A stretch of 64,000 nt of DNA from Cohnella hashimotonis (lineage in GTDB: Bacteria > Bacillota > Bacilli > Paenibacillales > Paenibacillaceae). The stretch spans positions 1 through 64,000 of the forward strand of contig NZ_JAGRPV010000001.1 in the NCBI RefSeq assembly GCF_030014955.1, written 5' to 3'. The notes below the pieces were generated by a model. It saw nothing but the letters and a program-made list of their open reading frames with translations. It did not search any database and had not been told where the DNA came from. The translations under genes were made by a program, and so were the position numbers. Shown here piece after piece: positions 19,718 through 29,358 of the stretch. How positions within the stretch are numbered: the first letter of the stretch is position 1; each line of letters opens with the position of its first letter.

Positions 19718-20113
19718 CTAGGTCAGGTTAAACCATCCGAGCGTGCTGCACTTTTCCGATTCCTTGGTGACGACTTCCTCCAGGTTGACGCCAAGCAGAT
19801 TGCAATAAGCGGACAGATAGAACAGGTTCTTGCCCATCTCGGAACGAATGATGTCGGCACATTGCTCGCAGAGCTCGCCCGTCATGTGGGACTTGGTCTG
19901 GCGCTTGGCCTCGTCCAGTTCCAGATCGGGGGAGAAGCCTTGCTGCTTGGCGCTCAGCTCGATGCATCCGCATTCGGTGATGGACTTGGATACAGCCCGG
20001 TTGACCGAAGCGTTCGACTGACTGTACTTGGTCATGACATCCAGCAAGCTGCGGTGACGTAGCAGAAGCTCAGACACCTGCTCCTGAAATTCCTGCAGTG
20101 TTGGCGCGCTCAT
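19718..20113 (-). CDS. Conserved hypothetical protein with CxC and CxxC motifs, MazG-like tail
   Basis: The 131-residue protein is all-helical by appearance. A leucine-rich N-terminal helix (LQEFQEQVSELLLRHRSLLD) is followed by ECGCIEL near residue 47, GELCEQCADII near 80, and a C-terminal segment (LFYLSAYCNLLGVNLEEVV). That last segment resembles the metal-binding helices of MazG-type nucleotide pyrophosphohydrolases. The acidic EExxE signature of that family is not obvious, so enzymatic function is doubtful. ATG 20113 is preferred (GAGGTGG 6 nt upstream) over GTG 20122. It is a single gene with its own terminator, opposite to its neighbours. Function unknown. Confidence 0.75.
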   Translation of the reverse strand: MSAPTLQEFQEQVSELLLRHRSLLDVMTKYSQSNASVNRAVSKSITECGCIELSAKQQGFSPDLELDEAKRQTKSHMTGELCEQCADIIRSEMGKNLFYLSAYCNLLGVNLEEVVTKESEKCSTLGWFNLT

Positions 20114-20388
20114 TCCATCCACCTCGGGTGCCCGTATTGGCGTTGCTTAGAACTCATTATAGAACAAGGGGATCGGTATTACAAAACGAAAACGATGGAC
20201 GCCGCGCATCCGTGCGAATAAGCGTTGAGGCAGTCCGGTCCATTCTGTGCGTACTCCGGTTAGCTGCGAGCGCTCCTGTCAAAAGCGCTTGAGCCTGCGC
20301 ATTCGCTTTCCGCTCCCGAGACAGGATTAATCCGTCTGAATTTGGACCATACTGGTAGCAAATCAGGTTATTCTTGGGAGTGATTCTT

Positions 20389-21492
20389 ATGTTGATGAAA
20401 CGATTGATACAAGCTTTCGGGCTGCTGGCAGGCCTTGCGATCGGACAAGGCTTCGCGTCCACCGCCGGCACGTCCGGCGGCGGGACGTCCTGGATGGGCG
20501 GCGCGCTCGGCACGGCGGCGTACGGCGGAGGCATCGGCGCATACGCGACCTGGATCGGCGCCGCGCTGGGGCTGCTCCTCGCGACGGCTTGCGCGGGCCC
20601 GCTGTCTGAGCTGATGCGCAGAGGCGTCGACCGGCTGGCGGGCATGCCCGCCACGCAGTTGATCGCGGGGCTCGCTGGCGGCGGTACGGGACTTGTGCTT
20701 GCGATGCTGCTTATGCCGTATCTGAGTGCGGTGCCGCGGGTAGGCGCGCTGCTCTCCGCGGCGGCGGCGCTGGCGTTCGCCTATGCGGGAACGCATATCG
20801 GTCTGCGCAAGCAGGAGGAGGTGGCGGGCTGGGGTGCCGACCGGCGCAAGCCGGAGCCGGCGGCGGAGGACGCGCCCAGATTCGAGGAGCACAAGATTTT
20901 GGATACGAGCGTCATTATCGACGGCCGCATTGCCGACATTTGCAAGACCGGATTTATCGAAGGCACGCTGGTCATCCCCGAGTTCGTGCTGGAGGAGCTG
21001 CAGCATATCGCGGATTCGTCGGACCTGCTCAAGCGCAACCGCGGCCGCCGGGGGCTCGACATCCTGAACAAGATTCAAAAGGAACTGGACGTAAAGGTGT
21101 TGATCTACGAAGATCCGGGCGACGAGACCGGCGAGGTCGACAGCCGTCTCGTGAAGCTTGCGAAGGCGATGCGCGGCAAGGTCGTCACCAACGACTTTAA
21201 TCTGAACAAAGTATGCGAGCTGCAGGGCGTATCCGTGCTGAACATCAACGATCTGGCGAATGCCGTCAAGCCGGTCGTGCTGCCGGGAGAGGAGATCGTC
21301 GTGCAGGTCATCAAGGACGGCAAGGAGCACGGGCAGGGCGTTGCGTACCTTGACGATGGCACGATGATCGTGGTGGAAGGCGGGCGCGACTTCATCGGCA
21401 CGACGATGGAGGTGCTCGTGACGAGCGTGCTGCAGACGTCGGCGGGACGGATGATCTTCGCGAAGCCGAAGCTGCTGGAGCGGGCTCTGTAA
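20389..21492 (+). CDS. yacL: PIN/TRAM-domain membrane protein YacL
   Basis: The 367-residue protein has four N-terminal membrane helices (residues 1-135), a PIN nuclease domain starting at [16 protein letters not shown] (about 168-183) with conserved acidic residues (DTS, EL, and TNDFNLNKV), and a C-terminal TRAM domain (about 290-350). This architecture matches YacL/PilT-N proteins found before ispD in Bacilli. The cellular role is not established, though PIN and TRAM domains indicate RNA processing at the membrane. The start at 20389 has GGGAG 8 nt upstream. Confidence 0.92.
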   Translation: MLMKRLIQAFGLLAGLAIGQGFASTAGTSGGGTSWMGGALGTAAYGGGIGAYATWIGAALGLLLATACAGPLSELMRRGVDRLAGMPATQLIAGLAGGGTGLVLAMLLMPYLSAVPRVGALLSAAAALAFAYAGTHIGLRKQEEVAGWGADRRKPEPAAEDAPRFEEHKILDTSVIIDGRIADICKTGFIEGTLVIPEFVLEELQHIADSSDLLKRNRGRRGLDILNKIQKELDVKVLIYEDPGDETGEVDSRLVKLAKAMRGKVVTNDFNLNKVCELQGVSVLNINDLANAVKPVVLPGEEIVVQVIKDGKEHGQGVAYLDDGTMIVVEGGRDFIGTTMEVLVTSVLQTSAGRMIFAKPKLLERAL

Positions 21493-21559
21493 AAGGGGCG
21501 CTTTGTGCCGACCTCTTGGAAAATGAACGCCGACCGGGTATGATGGAAGGGTATACGGG

Positions 21560-21586
21560 CGGGACCCGCTGGGTCCCGTCCTTCTT
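21560..21586 (+). terminator. Hairpin between yacL and ispD
   Basis: A perfect CGGGACCC-GCT-GGGTCCCG stem is followed by TCCTTCTT. The tail is T-poor, so it may act as a weak terminator or attenuator. Confidence 0.5.
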
Positions 21587-21659
21587 CACGGTTGCGGACG
21601 GCGCGGCGTTTTTTAGGCTGCCTGCCCGCGATCATGCCAAGGCGAAAGAGGGCGTGGAC

Positions 21660-22364
21660 ATGGATTGGGGAGCGGTCATCGTCGCGGCGGGCAGCGGCAA
21701 GCGCATGGGCGCCGGCATGAACAAGGCGTATTTGCCGCTGGACGGGCGCCCGGTGCTGGCGCATACGCTGGAGGCTTTCGAAGCTTGCGGCGCGGTGAGC
21801 GAGATCGTGATCGTGGCGGCGGCGGGCGAAGAAGCGCAGGCCGAGGCGCTCGCGCGCGAGCATGGCATCCGCAAGCTTGCGGCCGTCATCCCCGGGGGCG
21901 CCGAGCGGCAGGACAGCGTGTACGCCGGACTGGCGGCGCTGCGCGCCGAAGGCGCGCTAGTCCACGACGCGGCGCGGCCGCTCGTGACGCCGGAGCGGAT
22001 CGCGGCCTGCTGCGCCGCGGCGGAGGCGAGCGGCGCTGCGGCGCTTGCGGTGCCGGTCAAGGACACGATCAAGCTGTCCGACGGCGGCGGGATGATCGTG
22101 TCGACGCCGGAGCGCAGCCTGCTGTGGGCGGTGCAGACGCCGCAGGCGTTTCGCCGCGCGGAGCTGATGGACGCGCATGAGCGCGCGCGAAGCGAAGGCG
22201 CCGCCGCGACGGACGACGCGATGCTGCTGGAGCGGCTCGGCCGCAAGGTGGCCATCGTGGAGAGCGATTATGCCAACTTGAAAATAACGACGCCGGAGGA
22301 CCTGCCCATCGCTGAATTGCTGCTGGAACGGCGCCGGCGCGACGGACTGGAGCGAAACGGATGA
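21660..22364 (+). CDS. ispD: 2-C-methyl-D-erythritol 4-phosphate cytidylyltransferase IspD
   Basis: IspD (234 aa) transfers CMP to MEP in the non-mevalonate isoprenoid pathway. The N-terminal nucleotide-binding loop [17 protein letters not shown] is present at residues 7-23, and VHDAARPLV and AVQTPQAFR are the later family motifs. The upstream in-frame extension to 21516 is rejected because it would read through a hairpin and the family begins at this loop; GAGGGCG precedes ATG 21660. The stop overlaps the ispF start by 4 nt, which indicates translational coupling. Confidence 0.95.
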   Translation: MDWGAVIVAAGSGKRMGAGMNKAYLPLDGRPVLAHTLEAFEACGAVSEIVIVAAAGEEAQAEALAREHGIRKLAAVIPGGAERQDSVYAGLAALRAEGALVHDAARPLVTPERIAACCAAAEASGAAALAVPVKDTIKLSDGGGMIVSTPERSLLWAVQTPQAFRRAELMDAHERARSEGAAATDDAMLLERLGRKVAIVESDYANLKITTPEDLPIAELLLERRRRDGLERNG

Positions 22365-22840
22365 TTAGAGTCGGACAAGGCTTTGACGTGCATCAGCTGA
22401 CGGAAGGGCGCGCATGCATCATCGGCGGCGTGAACATTCCATATGAAAAGGGACTGCTGGGCCACTCCGACGCCGACGTGCTGCTGCATGCGATCAGCGA
22501 CGCGGTGCTCGGGGCGTTGGCGCTCGGCGACATCGGCAAGCATTTTCCCGATACGGACGAGGCCTTTAAGGACGCGGACAGCGTCGTGCTGCTCGAGCGG
22601 GTATGGGCGCTCGCGACGGAACGCGGCTACCGGCTCGGCAACGTCGACGCGACGATCATCGCCCAGGCGCCCAAGATGGCGCCGCATATCCCTGCGATGG
22701 TCGAAGTGATCGCGCGCGCGCTCGGGGGAGCGGCCGATCAAGTGAACGTGAAGGCGACCACCTCGGAGCGGCTCGGCTTCACGGGCCGGGGCGAGGGGAT
22801 CGCCGCGCAGGCGGTCGTCTTGCTCGCGAAGGAAGCATAA
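22361..22840 (+). CDS. ispF: 2-C-methyl-D-erythritol 2,4-cyclodiphosphate synthase IspF
   Basis: IspF (159 aa) is the trimeric zinc enzyme that cyclises CDP-ME2P in isoprenoid biosynthesis. Metal ligands lie in GFDVHQL (7-13) and the substrate loop is [11 protein letters not shown] (about 34-44). [16 protein letters not shown] closes the protein. It overlaps ispD by 4 nt and is followed by gltX after 25 nt. Confidence 0.96.
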   Translation: MIRVGQGFDVHQLTEGRACIIGGVNIPYEKGLLGHSDADVLLHAISDAVLGALALGDIGKHFPDTDEAFKDADSVVLLERVWALATERGYRLGNVDATIIAQAPKMAPHIPAMVEVIARALGGAADQVNVKATTSERLGFTGRGEGIAAQAVVLLAKEA

Positions 22841-22865
22841 GGACGGGAACGGGAGGAGCACGAAC

Positions 22866-24359
22866 ATGAGCAACGGACAATCCGGCAAGGTCAGGGTTCG
22901 CTACGCGCCGAGCCCGACGGGGCATCTGCATATCGGCAATGCGCGCACCGCTATTTTTAATTACTTATTCGCGCGCCACCATGGCGGGGACTTCATCATC
23001 CGCATCGAGGACACCGACGTCAAGCGCAACGTCGCGGGCGGCGAGGAGAGCCAGCTGACCTATCTCAAGTGGCTCGGCGTCGACTGGGACGAGAGCGTGG
23101 ACCGGCATGGGGATAACGGGGATTATGGTCCGTACCGGCAGACCGAACGTCTGCATATTTACGACGCGTACACCAAGCAGCTGCTGGAGCGCGGGCTCGC
23201 TTACCGCTGCTACGCGACCGAGGAAGAGCTCGAGGCGGAGCGCGAGGAGCAGCTCGCGCGCGGCGAGACGCCGGCTTATTCCGGCAAGTACCGCGATATT
23301 ACGAAGGAGCATGAGGAGCAGCTGATTGCGGAGGGGCGTATTCCGGCGATCCGTTTCCGCGTGCCGGCAGGCCGCTCGTATACTTTCGACGATCTGGTCA
23401 AAGGCGAGATAACGTTCCGTTCCGAGGATTTCGGGGACTTCGTCATCGTCAAGCGCGACGGCATTCCGACGTACAACTACGCGGTAGCGGTGGACGACCA
23501 CCTGATGGCGATCAGCCACGTGCTGCGGGGCGAGGACCACATCACCAACACGCCGCGCCAGCTCATGATTTACGAGGCGTTCGACTGGGAGCCGCCGGTG
23601 TTCGGCCACATGACGCTGATCGTCAACGAGAGCCGCAAGAAGCTGTCCAAGCGCGACGAGTCGATCGTCCAGTTTATCGAGCAATACGACGGTCTCGGCT
23701 ATTTGCCGGAGGCGCTGTTCAACTTTATCACGCTGCTTGGATGGTCGCCGGAAGGTGAAGAGGAGATCTTCACCCGCGAGCAGTTCATCGAGATCTTCAA
23801 GGCGGAGCGGCTGTCCAAGAGCCCGGCCGTATTCGATACGGTCAAGCTTAACTGGATCAACCAGCATTATCTGAAAAACGTATCGCCGGAGCGTTTGCTC
23901 GAACTGTGTCTGCCGCACCTCAAAAAGGCGGGCCGCATCGCCGAGCAGCCGGACGAGCGGGAGATGGCCTGGGCCGCGGCGCTCGTGACGCTGCTGCGCG
24001 AGCATCTGCGCTATGGCGCGGAGATCGTGCCGCTGTCCGAGCTGTTCGTCCGCGAGCGGATCGAGGTCGACGACGAGGCGCGCGAAGTGCTGGCCGATCC
24101 GCAGGTGCCGACGGTGCTGAACGCGTTCGCGGGACAGATCGAAGCCGCCGGCGAAGAAGGCTTCACGGTCGATGGCATGAAGGCGCTAATCAAGGCGGTG
24201 CAGACGGAGACCGGCGCCAAGGGCAAGGGCCTGTTCATGCCGATCCGGGTGGCGCTGACCGGCCAGATGCACGGGCCGGATCTGAACGGCACGATCTGGC
24301 TGCTCGGCCGCGACCGGGTGCTCTCGCGGCTGCGCGAGACGGCCGCTTCGCTCGGCTGA
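22866..24359 (+). CDS. gltX: Glutamate--tRNA ligase
   Basis: GltX (497 aa) charges tRNA-Glu (and tRNA-Gln, in Firmicutes lacking GlnRS). The class I signature [15 protein letters not shown] lies at about 16-30, the KMSKS-type loop reads KLSKRDES near 257, and the C-terminal anticodon-binding domain follows. GGGAGGAG lies 7 nt before the start. In related genomes cysE follows directly; here a repeat array and an insertion sequence separate them. Confidence 0.97.
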   Translation: MSNGQSGKVRVRYAPSPTGHLHIGNARTAIFNYLFARHHGGDFIIRIEDTDVKRNVAGGEESQLTYLKWLGVDWDESVDRHGDNGDYGPYRQTERLHIYDAYTKQLLERGLAYRCYATEEELEAEREEQLARGETPAYSGKYRDITKEHEEQLIAEGRIPAIRFRVPAGRSYTFDDLVKGEITFRSEDFGDFVIVKRDGIPTYNYAVAVDDHLMAISHVLRGEDHITNTPRQLMIYEAFDWEPPVFGHMTLIVNESRKKLSKRDESIVQFIEQYDGLGYLPEALFNFITLLGWSPEGEEEIFTREQFIEIFKAERLSKSPAVFDTVKLNWINQHYLKNVSPERLLELCLPHLKKAGRIAEQPDEREMAWAAALVTLLREHLRYGAEIVPLSELFVRERIEVDDEAREVLADPQVPTVLNAFAGQIEAAGEEGFTVDGMKALIKAVQTETGAKGKGLFMPIRVALTGQMHGPDLNGTIWLLGRDRVLSRLRETAASLG

Positions 24360-24486
24360 CCGCAGGCCGCAGGGGCGGCTGCCGGCGAGCCGGGGGCTGG
24401 CATTATAGAATGGAGCGGCGTTTTAGCTGAGTATAGGGAGTGGGAAGAGATAGCGGCACATTTTGCCGCTATCGGCTTCGGAGGCA

Positions 24487-25866
24487 GGTAGTGTCAAGAA
24501 GTTTGTGTAAGTAGGTCTCTTCATCGGAATTGCACAGCCTATTATAGTTGTACGAGTGGAGAGCACAGCCCAAGCGAAGGCGCGGGAGGCTATTGCCCTT
24601 CGTATCGGTCGCGGTACATTTTCTCAAACGCAGCCTTCGTATCCACGTCGACGAAGCCTCGGATCGCTCGGCCGCACCATTTGTCGTTGTAGTCCGTGGC
24701 CTGCAGGTAGATGATCTTCTCCGCGGCTTCGATGTTCGTGAGGCTGTTCATGGGCTTTAGGCGTTTGCGCAGCTCCTTGTTCATTCGCTCGATCGGGTTG
24801 GACGTGTAGATGGCAGCCCAGGTTAAGGGCGGATACTTGTAGAAGGTCAGCAGCGTCGGCAACTGGTCTTCCCAGGACTTCACCTCCTTGGGGTACTGCT
24901 TCTTCCACTTCTCCTTGAACCCGTCAAACACGGCACGAGCCACATCGCCGTCCACGGCCGTGTATACCTGCTTCAAGTCCGTCAGGAATTCGATCTTGTC
25001 AGCTGTACGGATCTTGGGGAAAGTCGCCCGCACTTTGTGCACAACGCAGTGTTGGACGTCGGCCTTCGGGTACATCTCGCGGAACGCTTCCTCAAGCCCC
25101 GGCAGGCCGTCGAACACGCCGACCAGCACATCGGTAGCGCCGCGCTGCTTGAGGTCTTTAAGTACCTCTCGCCAGCCGTTTGCGCTCTCGTAACCGCCGA
25201 CGTAGAAGCCGAGGATTTGCCGTCTGCCATTCTCGTCGATGCCCATGGCTAAATAAACGGCTTCGCTGCTGACCGTATCGCGCCGCAGCTTCACGTATAG
25301 GCCGTCCAGGTAGATCACCGAGTCACGTTTCTCCAGCGGGCGCTTCTGCCACTGCTCGATGTCTTCCATGACGGTCGCCGTGATGTTGCTGATGGTCGTT
25401 GGCGAGTATTGTGCGCCGTACATGCTCTCGATGAACTTCGCCACTTCGCGCGTGCTCATGCCGCCCTTGTACATGTGGATGATGGCCTCTTCGAGCCAGT
25501 TCTCCCGACGGTGGTACGGCTCGAACAGGCGTGTCTGAAACAAGCCCTTCCGATCACGCGGAACACGCAGCGCCCGGATCGTACCGAAGCGCGTCTCAAA
25601 CGTGCGTTTGTAGTGACCGTTTCGGCTGTTGCGCAACTCCGGCTGCTCGACGGTGAAGTAATTGCTCATCTCTTCGCGGAGCAAAAGCTCCAGCTTTTCC
25701 TGGACGAGCTGGGTCATCGATTTTTCCAGTAGATTTTGAAATGCATTTTCGGGTATAGTAGTCACTGAGTAGGGCTCCTTCTTGGTGGTGTCGCAATCCC
25801 GAGAATACCCTACTTTTTTTGTGCTTTCTAGCCCAAAAACTGGTACACAAACATTTATACATCATC
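24487..25866 (-). mobile_element. IS256-family insertion sequence, complete
   Basis: The element of about 1380 bp has imperfect terminal inverted repeats. Left GGTAGTGTCAAGAAGTTTG (from 24487) faces right, on the opposite strand, GATGATGTATAAATGTTTG (from 25866), and both continue into TGTGTA. It is flanked by an 8-bp direct duplication CGGAGGCA (24479-24486 and 25867-25874), the expected target-site size for the family. Because the host repeat also shares the next 7 nt, the left boundary is uncertain by a few bases. It carries one intact transposase gene. Confidence 0.85.
24590..25765 (-). CDS. IS256-family transposase
   Basis: The 391-residue DDE transposase (mutator type) has catalytic D154 (IYLDGLYVKL), D219 (VGVFDGLPG) and a glutamate in NPIERMNKELRKR (E326 or E331). 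The CVVHKVR segment after the second aspartate is the family signature. The frame is intact, so the element may be active. The GTG start at 25765 has AAGGAG 9 nt upstream. It is oriented against the neighbouring gltX and cysE genes. Confidence 0.95.
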   Translation of the reverse strand: MTTIPENAFQNLLEKSMTQLVQEKLELLLREEMSNYFTVEQPELRNSRNGHYKRTFETRFGTIRALRVPRDRKGLFQTRLFEPYHRRENWLEEAIIHMYKGGMSTREVAKFIESMYGAQYSPTTISNITATVMEDIEQWQKRPLEKRDSVIYLDGLYVKLRRDTVSSEAVYLAMGIDENGRRQILGFYVGGYESANGWREVLKDLKQRGATDVLVGVFDGLPGLEEAFREMYPKADVQHCVVHKVRATFPKIRTADKIEFLTDLKQVYTAVDGDVARAVFDGFKEKWKKQYPKEVKSWEDQLPTLLTFYKYPPLTWAAIYTSNPIERMNKELRKRLKPMNSLTNIEAAEKIIYLQATDYNDKWCGRAIRGFVDVDTKAAFEKMYRDRYEGQ

Positions 25867-26202
25867 CGGAGGCAGGTAGTGAGGAAGAGATAGCGGCACA
25901 TTTTGCCCCTATTGGCTTCGGAGGCAGGTAGTGGAGAAGAGATAGCGTACCTTTTTGCCGCTACCGGCTTAGAAGGCAGGTAGTGGGGAAGAGATAGCGA
26001 ACCTTTTTGCCGTTACTGGCTTCGGAGGCAGGTAGTGGAGAAGAAATAGCGAACCTTTTGGTCGCTAATTGGCTTCGTAGGCAGCGTGCAGTGACGCTTG
26101 ACCGGTCCTGTGCGTCGCTTCCGGGCCCGGTGCCCTTGCGTTGTAGAACGCTGGCGGACGACAATTTCAGCCCACGCTTCGCTCATGCCCGCCCGAGCCC
26201 TC

Positions 26203-26231
26203 TTGCCACCTGCCGGACGTTGCACTATACT
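26203..26231 (+). promoter_or_regulatory. Promoter of the cysE-cysS operon
   Basis: TTGCCA (26203-26208) and TATACT (26226-26231) are 17 nt apart, just upstream of the T-box leader. The IS insertion lies upstream of it, so the operon keeps its own promoter. Confidence 0.75.
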
Positions 26232-26237
26232 TGCTGT

Positions 26238-26564
26238 AATAGCGACGAACAGGAGAGTACGCCACGACGAGGAGCGGCCAGAGAGGACTGTCTAGGGTGA
26301 GAGCAGTCTCGTATCCGACGTGGGGGAAATGCGCCTGGGAGCCGCAGCGCCGAGCGGAGCGCCGGACGTCGCCGATTCGATTCCATCGATTCGGGCGGCC
26401 GGCAAGCTTGCGTTAGGCGTTGCCGGGGGGCCCCGTTAACGGCCGCAATGAGACGGGCGATTCGCCGCGCCTTGCTGGAAGAGCAAGAGCGCCGATCGCG
26501 CCAAGCAGAGTGGGACCGCGTCCGTAGACGCCTCTGCAGCGAGAGCTGCGGAGGCGTCTTTTTT
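26238..26564 (+). promoter_or_regulatory. T-box riboswitch, cysteine type (specifier UGC)
   Basis: This leader has the elements of a T-box that senses uncharged tRNA-Cys. They are AGGAGAGTA in Stem I near 26252, the CAGAGAGG segment, a specifier loop in which GAAATGCGCCTGGGAG places UGC at 26329-26331, and the T-box sequence AGAGTGGGACCGCG (26507-26520) with its UGGN bulge. It ends in a terminator stem (26526-26559) followed by Ts. When charged tRNA is scarce the leader should read through into cysE-cysS. Confidence 0.92.
26526..26564 (+). terminator. Regulated terminator of the cysteine T-box
   Basis: The stem AGACGCCTCTGCAGC / GCTGCGGAGGCGTCT with a GAGA loop is followed by TTTTTT. The T-box sequence upstream supplies the competing antiterminator. 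Confidence 0.9.
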
Positions 26565-26650
26565 GCGTACGGAACGCACCGCCGCGCAGCTCCCGCGATT
26601 GTACCGCATCCTTCGGTCATTATGGCAGCACACATCAAGGGGGGAAGAAC

Positions 26651-27466
26651 ATGGGCTTCTGGGAGACGGTGCGTTCCGATGTAGAAGCGGTGTTCGAAAA
26701 CGATCCGGCGGCCCGGAGCCGGTTCGAGGTCATTTTCACGTATTCGGGGCTGCATGCCATCTGGGCGCACAAAATCGCGCACGGTTTCTTCAAGAGGAGA
26801 TGGTTTACCGCAGCACGCGTCATTTCGCAGGTGAGCCGGTTCATGACCGGCATCGAGATCCACCCCGGCGCGAGGATCGGCCGCAAGCTGTTCATCGACC
26901 ACGGGATGGGCGTCGTCATCGGGGAAACCTGCGAGATCGGAGACGAGGTCGTCATCTACCAGGGCGTCACGCTCGGCGGGACCGGCAAAGAAAAAGGCAA
27001 GCGCCACCCGACGATCGGCAACCGCGTCGTCATCGCTTCGGGCGCCAAGGTATTGGGTTCGTTCAAAGTGGGCGACAATTCCAATATAGGCGCGAATTCG
27101 GTCGTGCTTCGGGAAGTGCCTCCGGACAGCACGGTCGTCGGCATTCCGGGGCGCGTCGTCAAGCGGGGCGGACAACGGATCGGCGACCGCCTCGACCATA
27201 CGAATCTGCCGGACCCGGTCATCGAGACGTTTCGATTCATGCAAAAGGAAATCGACGATCTCAAAGGCGAGCTGGAGCATCTGAAGCGGGAGCGCAGCGG
27301 GTACTTCGATCCGCCGCCGCTCAAGCTCAAGGCCAAATGCGACTCGGCAACCGACAGCGGCGACGGCCAGCCGGCCGAAGGCGATGCCGCGCCAGGGGGC
27401 GACCGCGAGCGCCAGGCGGAACCCGTTTATTCTTCCACCCGTTCAAGAACATCAAAGGAGCCATAA
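26651..27466 (+). CDS. cysE: Serine O-acetyltransferase
   Basis: CysE (271 aa) acetylates serine, the first step of cysteine synthesis. The left-handed parallel beta-helix built of hexapeptides runs from about residue 68 to 160, with the catalytic D83-H84 pair (FIDHGMG) and the acetyl-CoA region GGTGKEKGKRHPTIG. The C-terminal 75 residues are a charged extension (coiled-coil region, then a low-complexity tail) longer than in most CysE proteins. The start has GGGG-type spacing (AAGGGGGGAAGAAC) before ATG. cysS follows after 6 nt and both are governed by the cysteine T-box. Confidence 0.95.
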   Translation: MGFWETVRSDVEAVFENDPAARSRFEVIFTYSGLHAIWAHKIAHGFFKRRWFTAARVISQVSRFMTGIEIHPGARIGRKLFIDHGMGVVIGETCEIGDEVVIYQGVTLGGTGKEKGKRHPTIGNRVVIASGAKVLGSFKVGDNSNIGANSVVLREVPPDSTVVGIPGRVVKRGGQRIGDRLDHTNLPDPVIETFRFMQKEIDDLKGELEHLKRERSGYFDPPPLKLKAKCDSATDSGDGQPAEGDAAPGGDRERQAEPVYSSTRSRTSKEP

Positions 27467-27472
27467 TCGACC

Positions 27473-28876
27473 ATGACCCTTCGCATTTACAATACGCTGA
27501 CCCGAGAGGCCGAAGAATTCGTGCCTCAACAGCCCGGCCAAGTCACGATGTACGTATGCGGACCGACCGTATACGGGTATATTCATATCGGGAACGCACG
27601 CCCCGTTATCTTCTTCGACGTCGTGCGCCGGTACATGGAGCATATCGGCTACAAGGTCAATTACCTGACCAATTTCACCGATGTCGACGACAAGATGATT
27701 CGGCGCGCGGAAGAGATGGGCATCACGGTACCCGAGCTCGGCGAGCGCTTTATTCAGGCGTTCATTGAGGATACGACCGCCCTCGGCGTCGTTCCGGCCA
27801 CGCAGAATCCGCGGGTGACGGACACCATTCCGGAGATTATTTCGTTTATACGGACGCTTGAGGAAAAGGGCTACGCCTACGAGAACGGCGGAGACGTCTA
27901 TTACCGGACCGCGCGATTCCCCGACTACGGCAAGCTGTCGCACAAAAACCTCGCTGATCTGCAGTACGGCATTCGGATCGAGGTCGACGAGCGCAAGGAA
28001 GCGCCGCAGGACTTCGTCCTCTGGAAGGCGGCCAAGCCGGGCGAGATCAGCTGGAGCAGCCCATGGGGCGAGGGACGTCCGGGCTGGCACATCGAATGCT
28101 CGGCAATGGTGCTCAAGTACGCGGGCGAGACGCTCGACATCCACGGCGGAGGCAACGATCTGCAGTTTCCGCACCACGAGTGCGAGATCGCGCAGTCCGA
28201 GGCGTTGACCGGCAAGCCGCTCGCGCGCTATTGGATGCACAACGGCTTCGTTAACATCGACAACGAAAAGATGTCCAAATCCATCGGCAACGTGGTCAAT
28301 CCGCGCGAGCTATTGCAGAAGACGAGTGCGCAGGCGATCCGCTATATCATGCTGACCGGGCACTACCGGAGTCCGATCAACTTCAGCGAGGAATCGGTGG
28401 CCCAAGGCGAAAACAGCGTTCAGCGGCTCGCCAACGCGCGCGACAACCTGAAGCACCGCCTGTCTTCCGTCTCCGAGCTGGTGCCGGCCGATCCTTCGGT
28501 AGCGCCGAGGCTCGCGCAGTTCCGGGCGGCGTTCGACGCCAAGATGGACGACGACTTCAACACGGCAGACGCGATCACGGTGTGGTTCCAGACGGTGTCC
28601 GACGCCAATACGTATCTGAAGCGCGATGCGGCCTGCGCGGCGGATATCCACGCGTATCTCGCGCTCATCGCGGAGTTCGACCGGGTGCTCGGTCTGCTGC
28701 CGCCGGAGGCGGGCGCCGAGCTGCTGGACGCGGAGGTCGACAGCCTGATCGCCGAGCGCGCAGACGCCCGCAAGCGCCGCGACTTCGCGCGGGCGGACGA
28801 GATTCGCGACCTGCTGGCGGACAAGGGGATCATCCTCGAGGATACGGCCCAAGGGATGCGGTGGCGCCGGAAATGA
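27473..28876 (+). CDS. cysS: Cysteine--tRNA ligase
   Basis: CysS (467 aa) charges tRNA-Cys. The zinc-ligand C29 lies in [13 protein letters not shown] is at 38-41, the ECSAM segment supplies more zinc ligands, and KMSKSIGN lies near 268. The C-terminal helical anticodon domain ends in RWRRK. The mrnC start codon overlaps its stop (ATGA), so translation is coupled. The T-box upstream of cysE controls it. Confidence 0.97.
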   Translation: MTLRIYNTLTREAEEFVPQQPGQVTMYVCGPTVYGYIHIGNARPVIFFDVVRRYMEHIGYKVNYLTNFTDVDDKMIRRAEEMGITVPELGERFIQAFIEDTTALGVVPATQNPRVTDTIPEIISFIRTLEEKGYAYENGGDVYYRTARFPDYGKLSHKNLADLQYGIRIEVDERKEAPQDFVLWKAAKPGEISWSSPWGEGRPGWHIECSAMVLKYAGETLDIHGGGNDLQFPHHECEIAQSEALTGKPLARYWMHNGFVNIDNEKMSKSIGNVVNPRELLQKTSAQAIRYIMLTGHYRSPINFSEESVAQGENSVQRLANARDNLKHRLSSVSELVPADPSVAPRLAQFRAAFDAKMDDDFNTADAITVWFQTVSDANTYLKRDAACAADIHAYLALIAEFDRVLGLLPPEAGAELLDAEVDSLIAERADARKRRDFARADEIRDLLADKGIILEDTAQGMRWRRK

Positions 28877-29358
28877 CGGAGCTTCGCGCGAATGTGTCGA
28901 CGCTGCCGGTCATCGCGCCTGAACTGCCGCCGGATCAGCCGGTCAACCTGCTCAATCCGATCGTGCTGGCCTACGTGGGCGACGCGGTGTTCGAGGTGTA
29001 TATTCGTCAACGGCTGATCGCTTCGTCTTCGCGCAAGCCGCATGAGCTGCACAAGGCGGCCACCCGGTACGTATCGGCAGCCGCACAGGCGCGGCTGCTG
29101 GCGCGGTGGGCGCCGCTGCTGACGGAGGAGGAGGCCGACATCGCGAGGCGCGGACGCAACGCCAAGTCGGGATCGCCTCCGCGCAATGCGGATCCGGGCG
29201 ATTATCGCCACGCGACCGGTTTGGAGTCGCTGGTGGGCTATTTGTATTACCGGGGGGAGCGGGACAGGCTCGAGCAATTGATCGGGCTGGCCTTCGAACC
29301 TGAAGAAACAAAGCCGGAGGGGTCGGCGCGACCCGGGCGAAAGGAAGAGACGACATGA
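28873..29358 (+). CDS. mrnC: Mini-ribonuclease 3 (MrnC)
   Basis: The 161-residue protein is an RNase III catalytic domain without a dsRNA-binding domain, the form that matures 23S rRNA ends in Bacilli. The domain opens LNPIVLAYVGDAVFEVYIR (about 32-50), with catalytic acidic residues in YVGDAVFE and later in GLESLVGYLY. The ATG at 28873 overlaps the cysS stop by 4 nt. rlmB follows with a 4-nt overlap. Confidence 0.95.
   Translation: MTELRANVSTLPVIAPELPPDQPVNLLNPIVLAYVGDAVFEVYIRQRLIASSSRKPHELHKAATRYVSAAAQARLLARWAPLLTEEEADIARRGRNAKSGSPPRNADPGDYRHATGLESLVGYLYYRGERDRLEQLIGLAFEPEETKPEGSARPGRKEETT

Larger units (their letters stand above)
24431..26079. repeat. 52-bp tandem repeat array (about five copies), interrupted by an IS
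   Basis: With the inserted IS and one copy of its target duplication removed, five units of 52 bp run head to tail. On the right side of the IS, GGCAGG starts at 25871, 25923, 25975 and 26027, an exact period. One degenerate copy lies left of the IS (24431-24482). The unit includes an inverted repeat; in the leftmost copy it is perfect (GATAGCGGCA-cattt-TGCCGCTATC), and in the others it decays. The array fills the gltX-cysE gap and is non-coding. Confidence 0.85.

Noticed and set aside
21516..21659. N-terminal extension of IspD
   Set aside because: It would be read through a strong hairpin, and all IspD proteins begin near the AAGSGKRMG loop.
24431..26079. Repeat array as a CRISPR
   Set aside because: The units are contiguous 52-bp tandem repeats with no spacers between them and no cas genes nearby.
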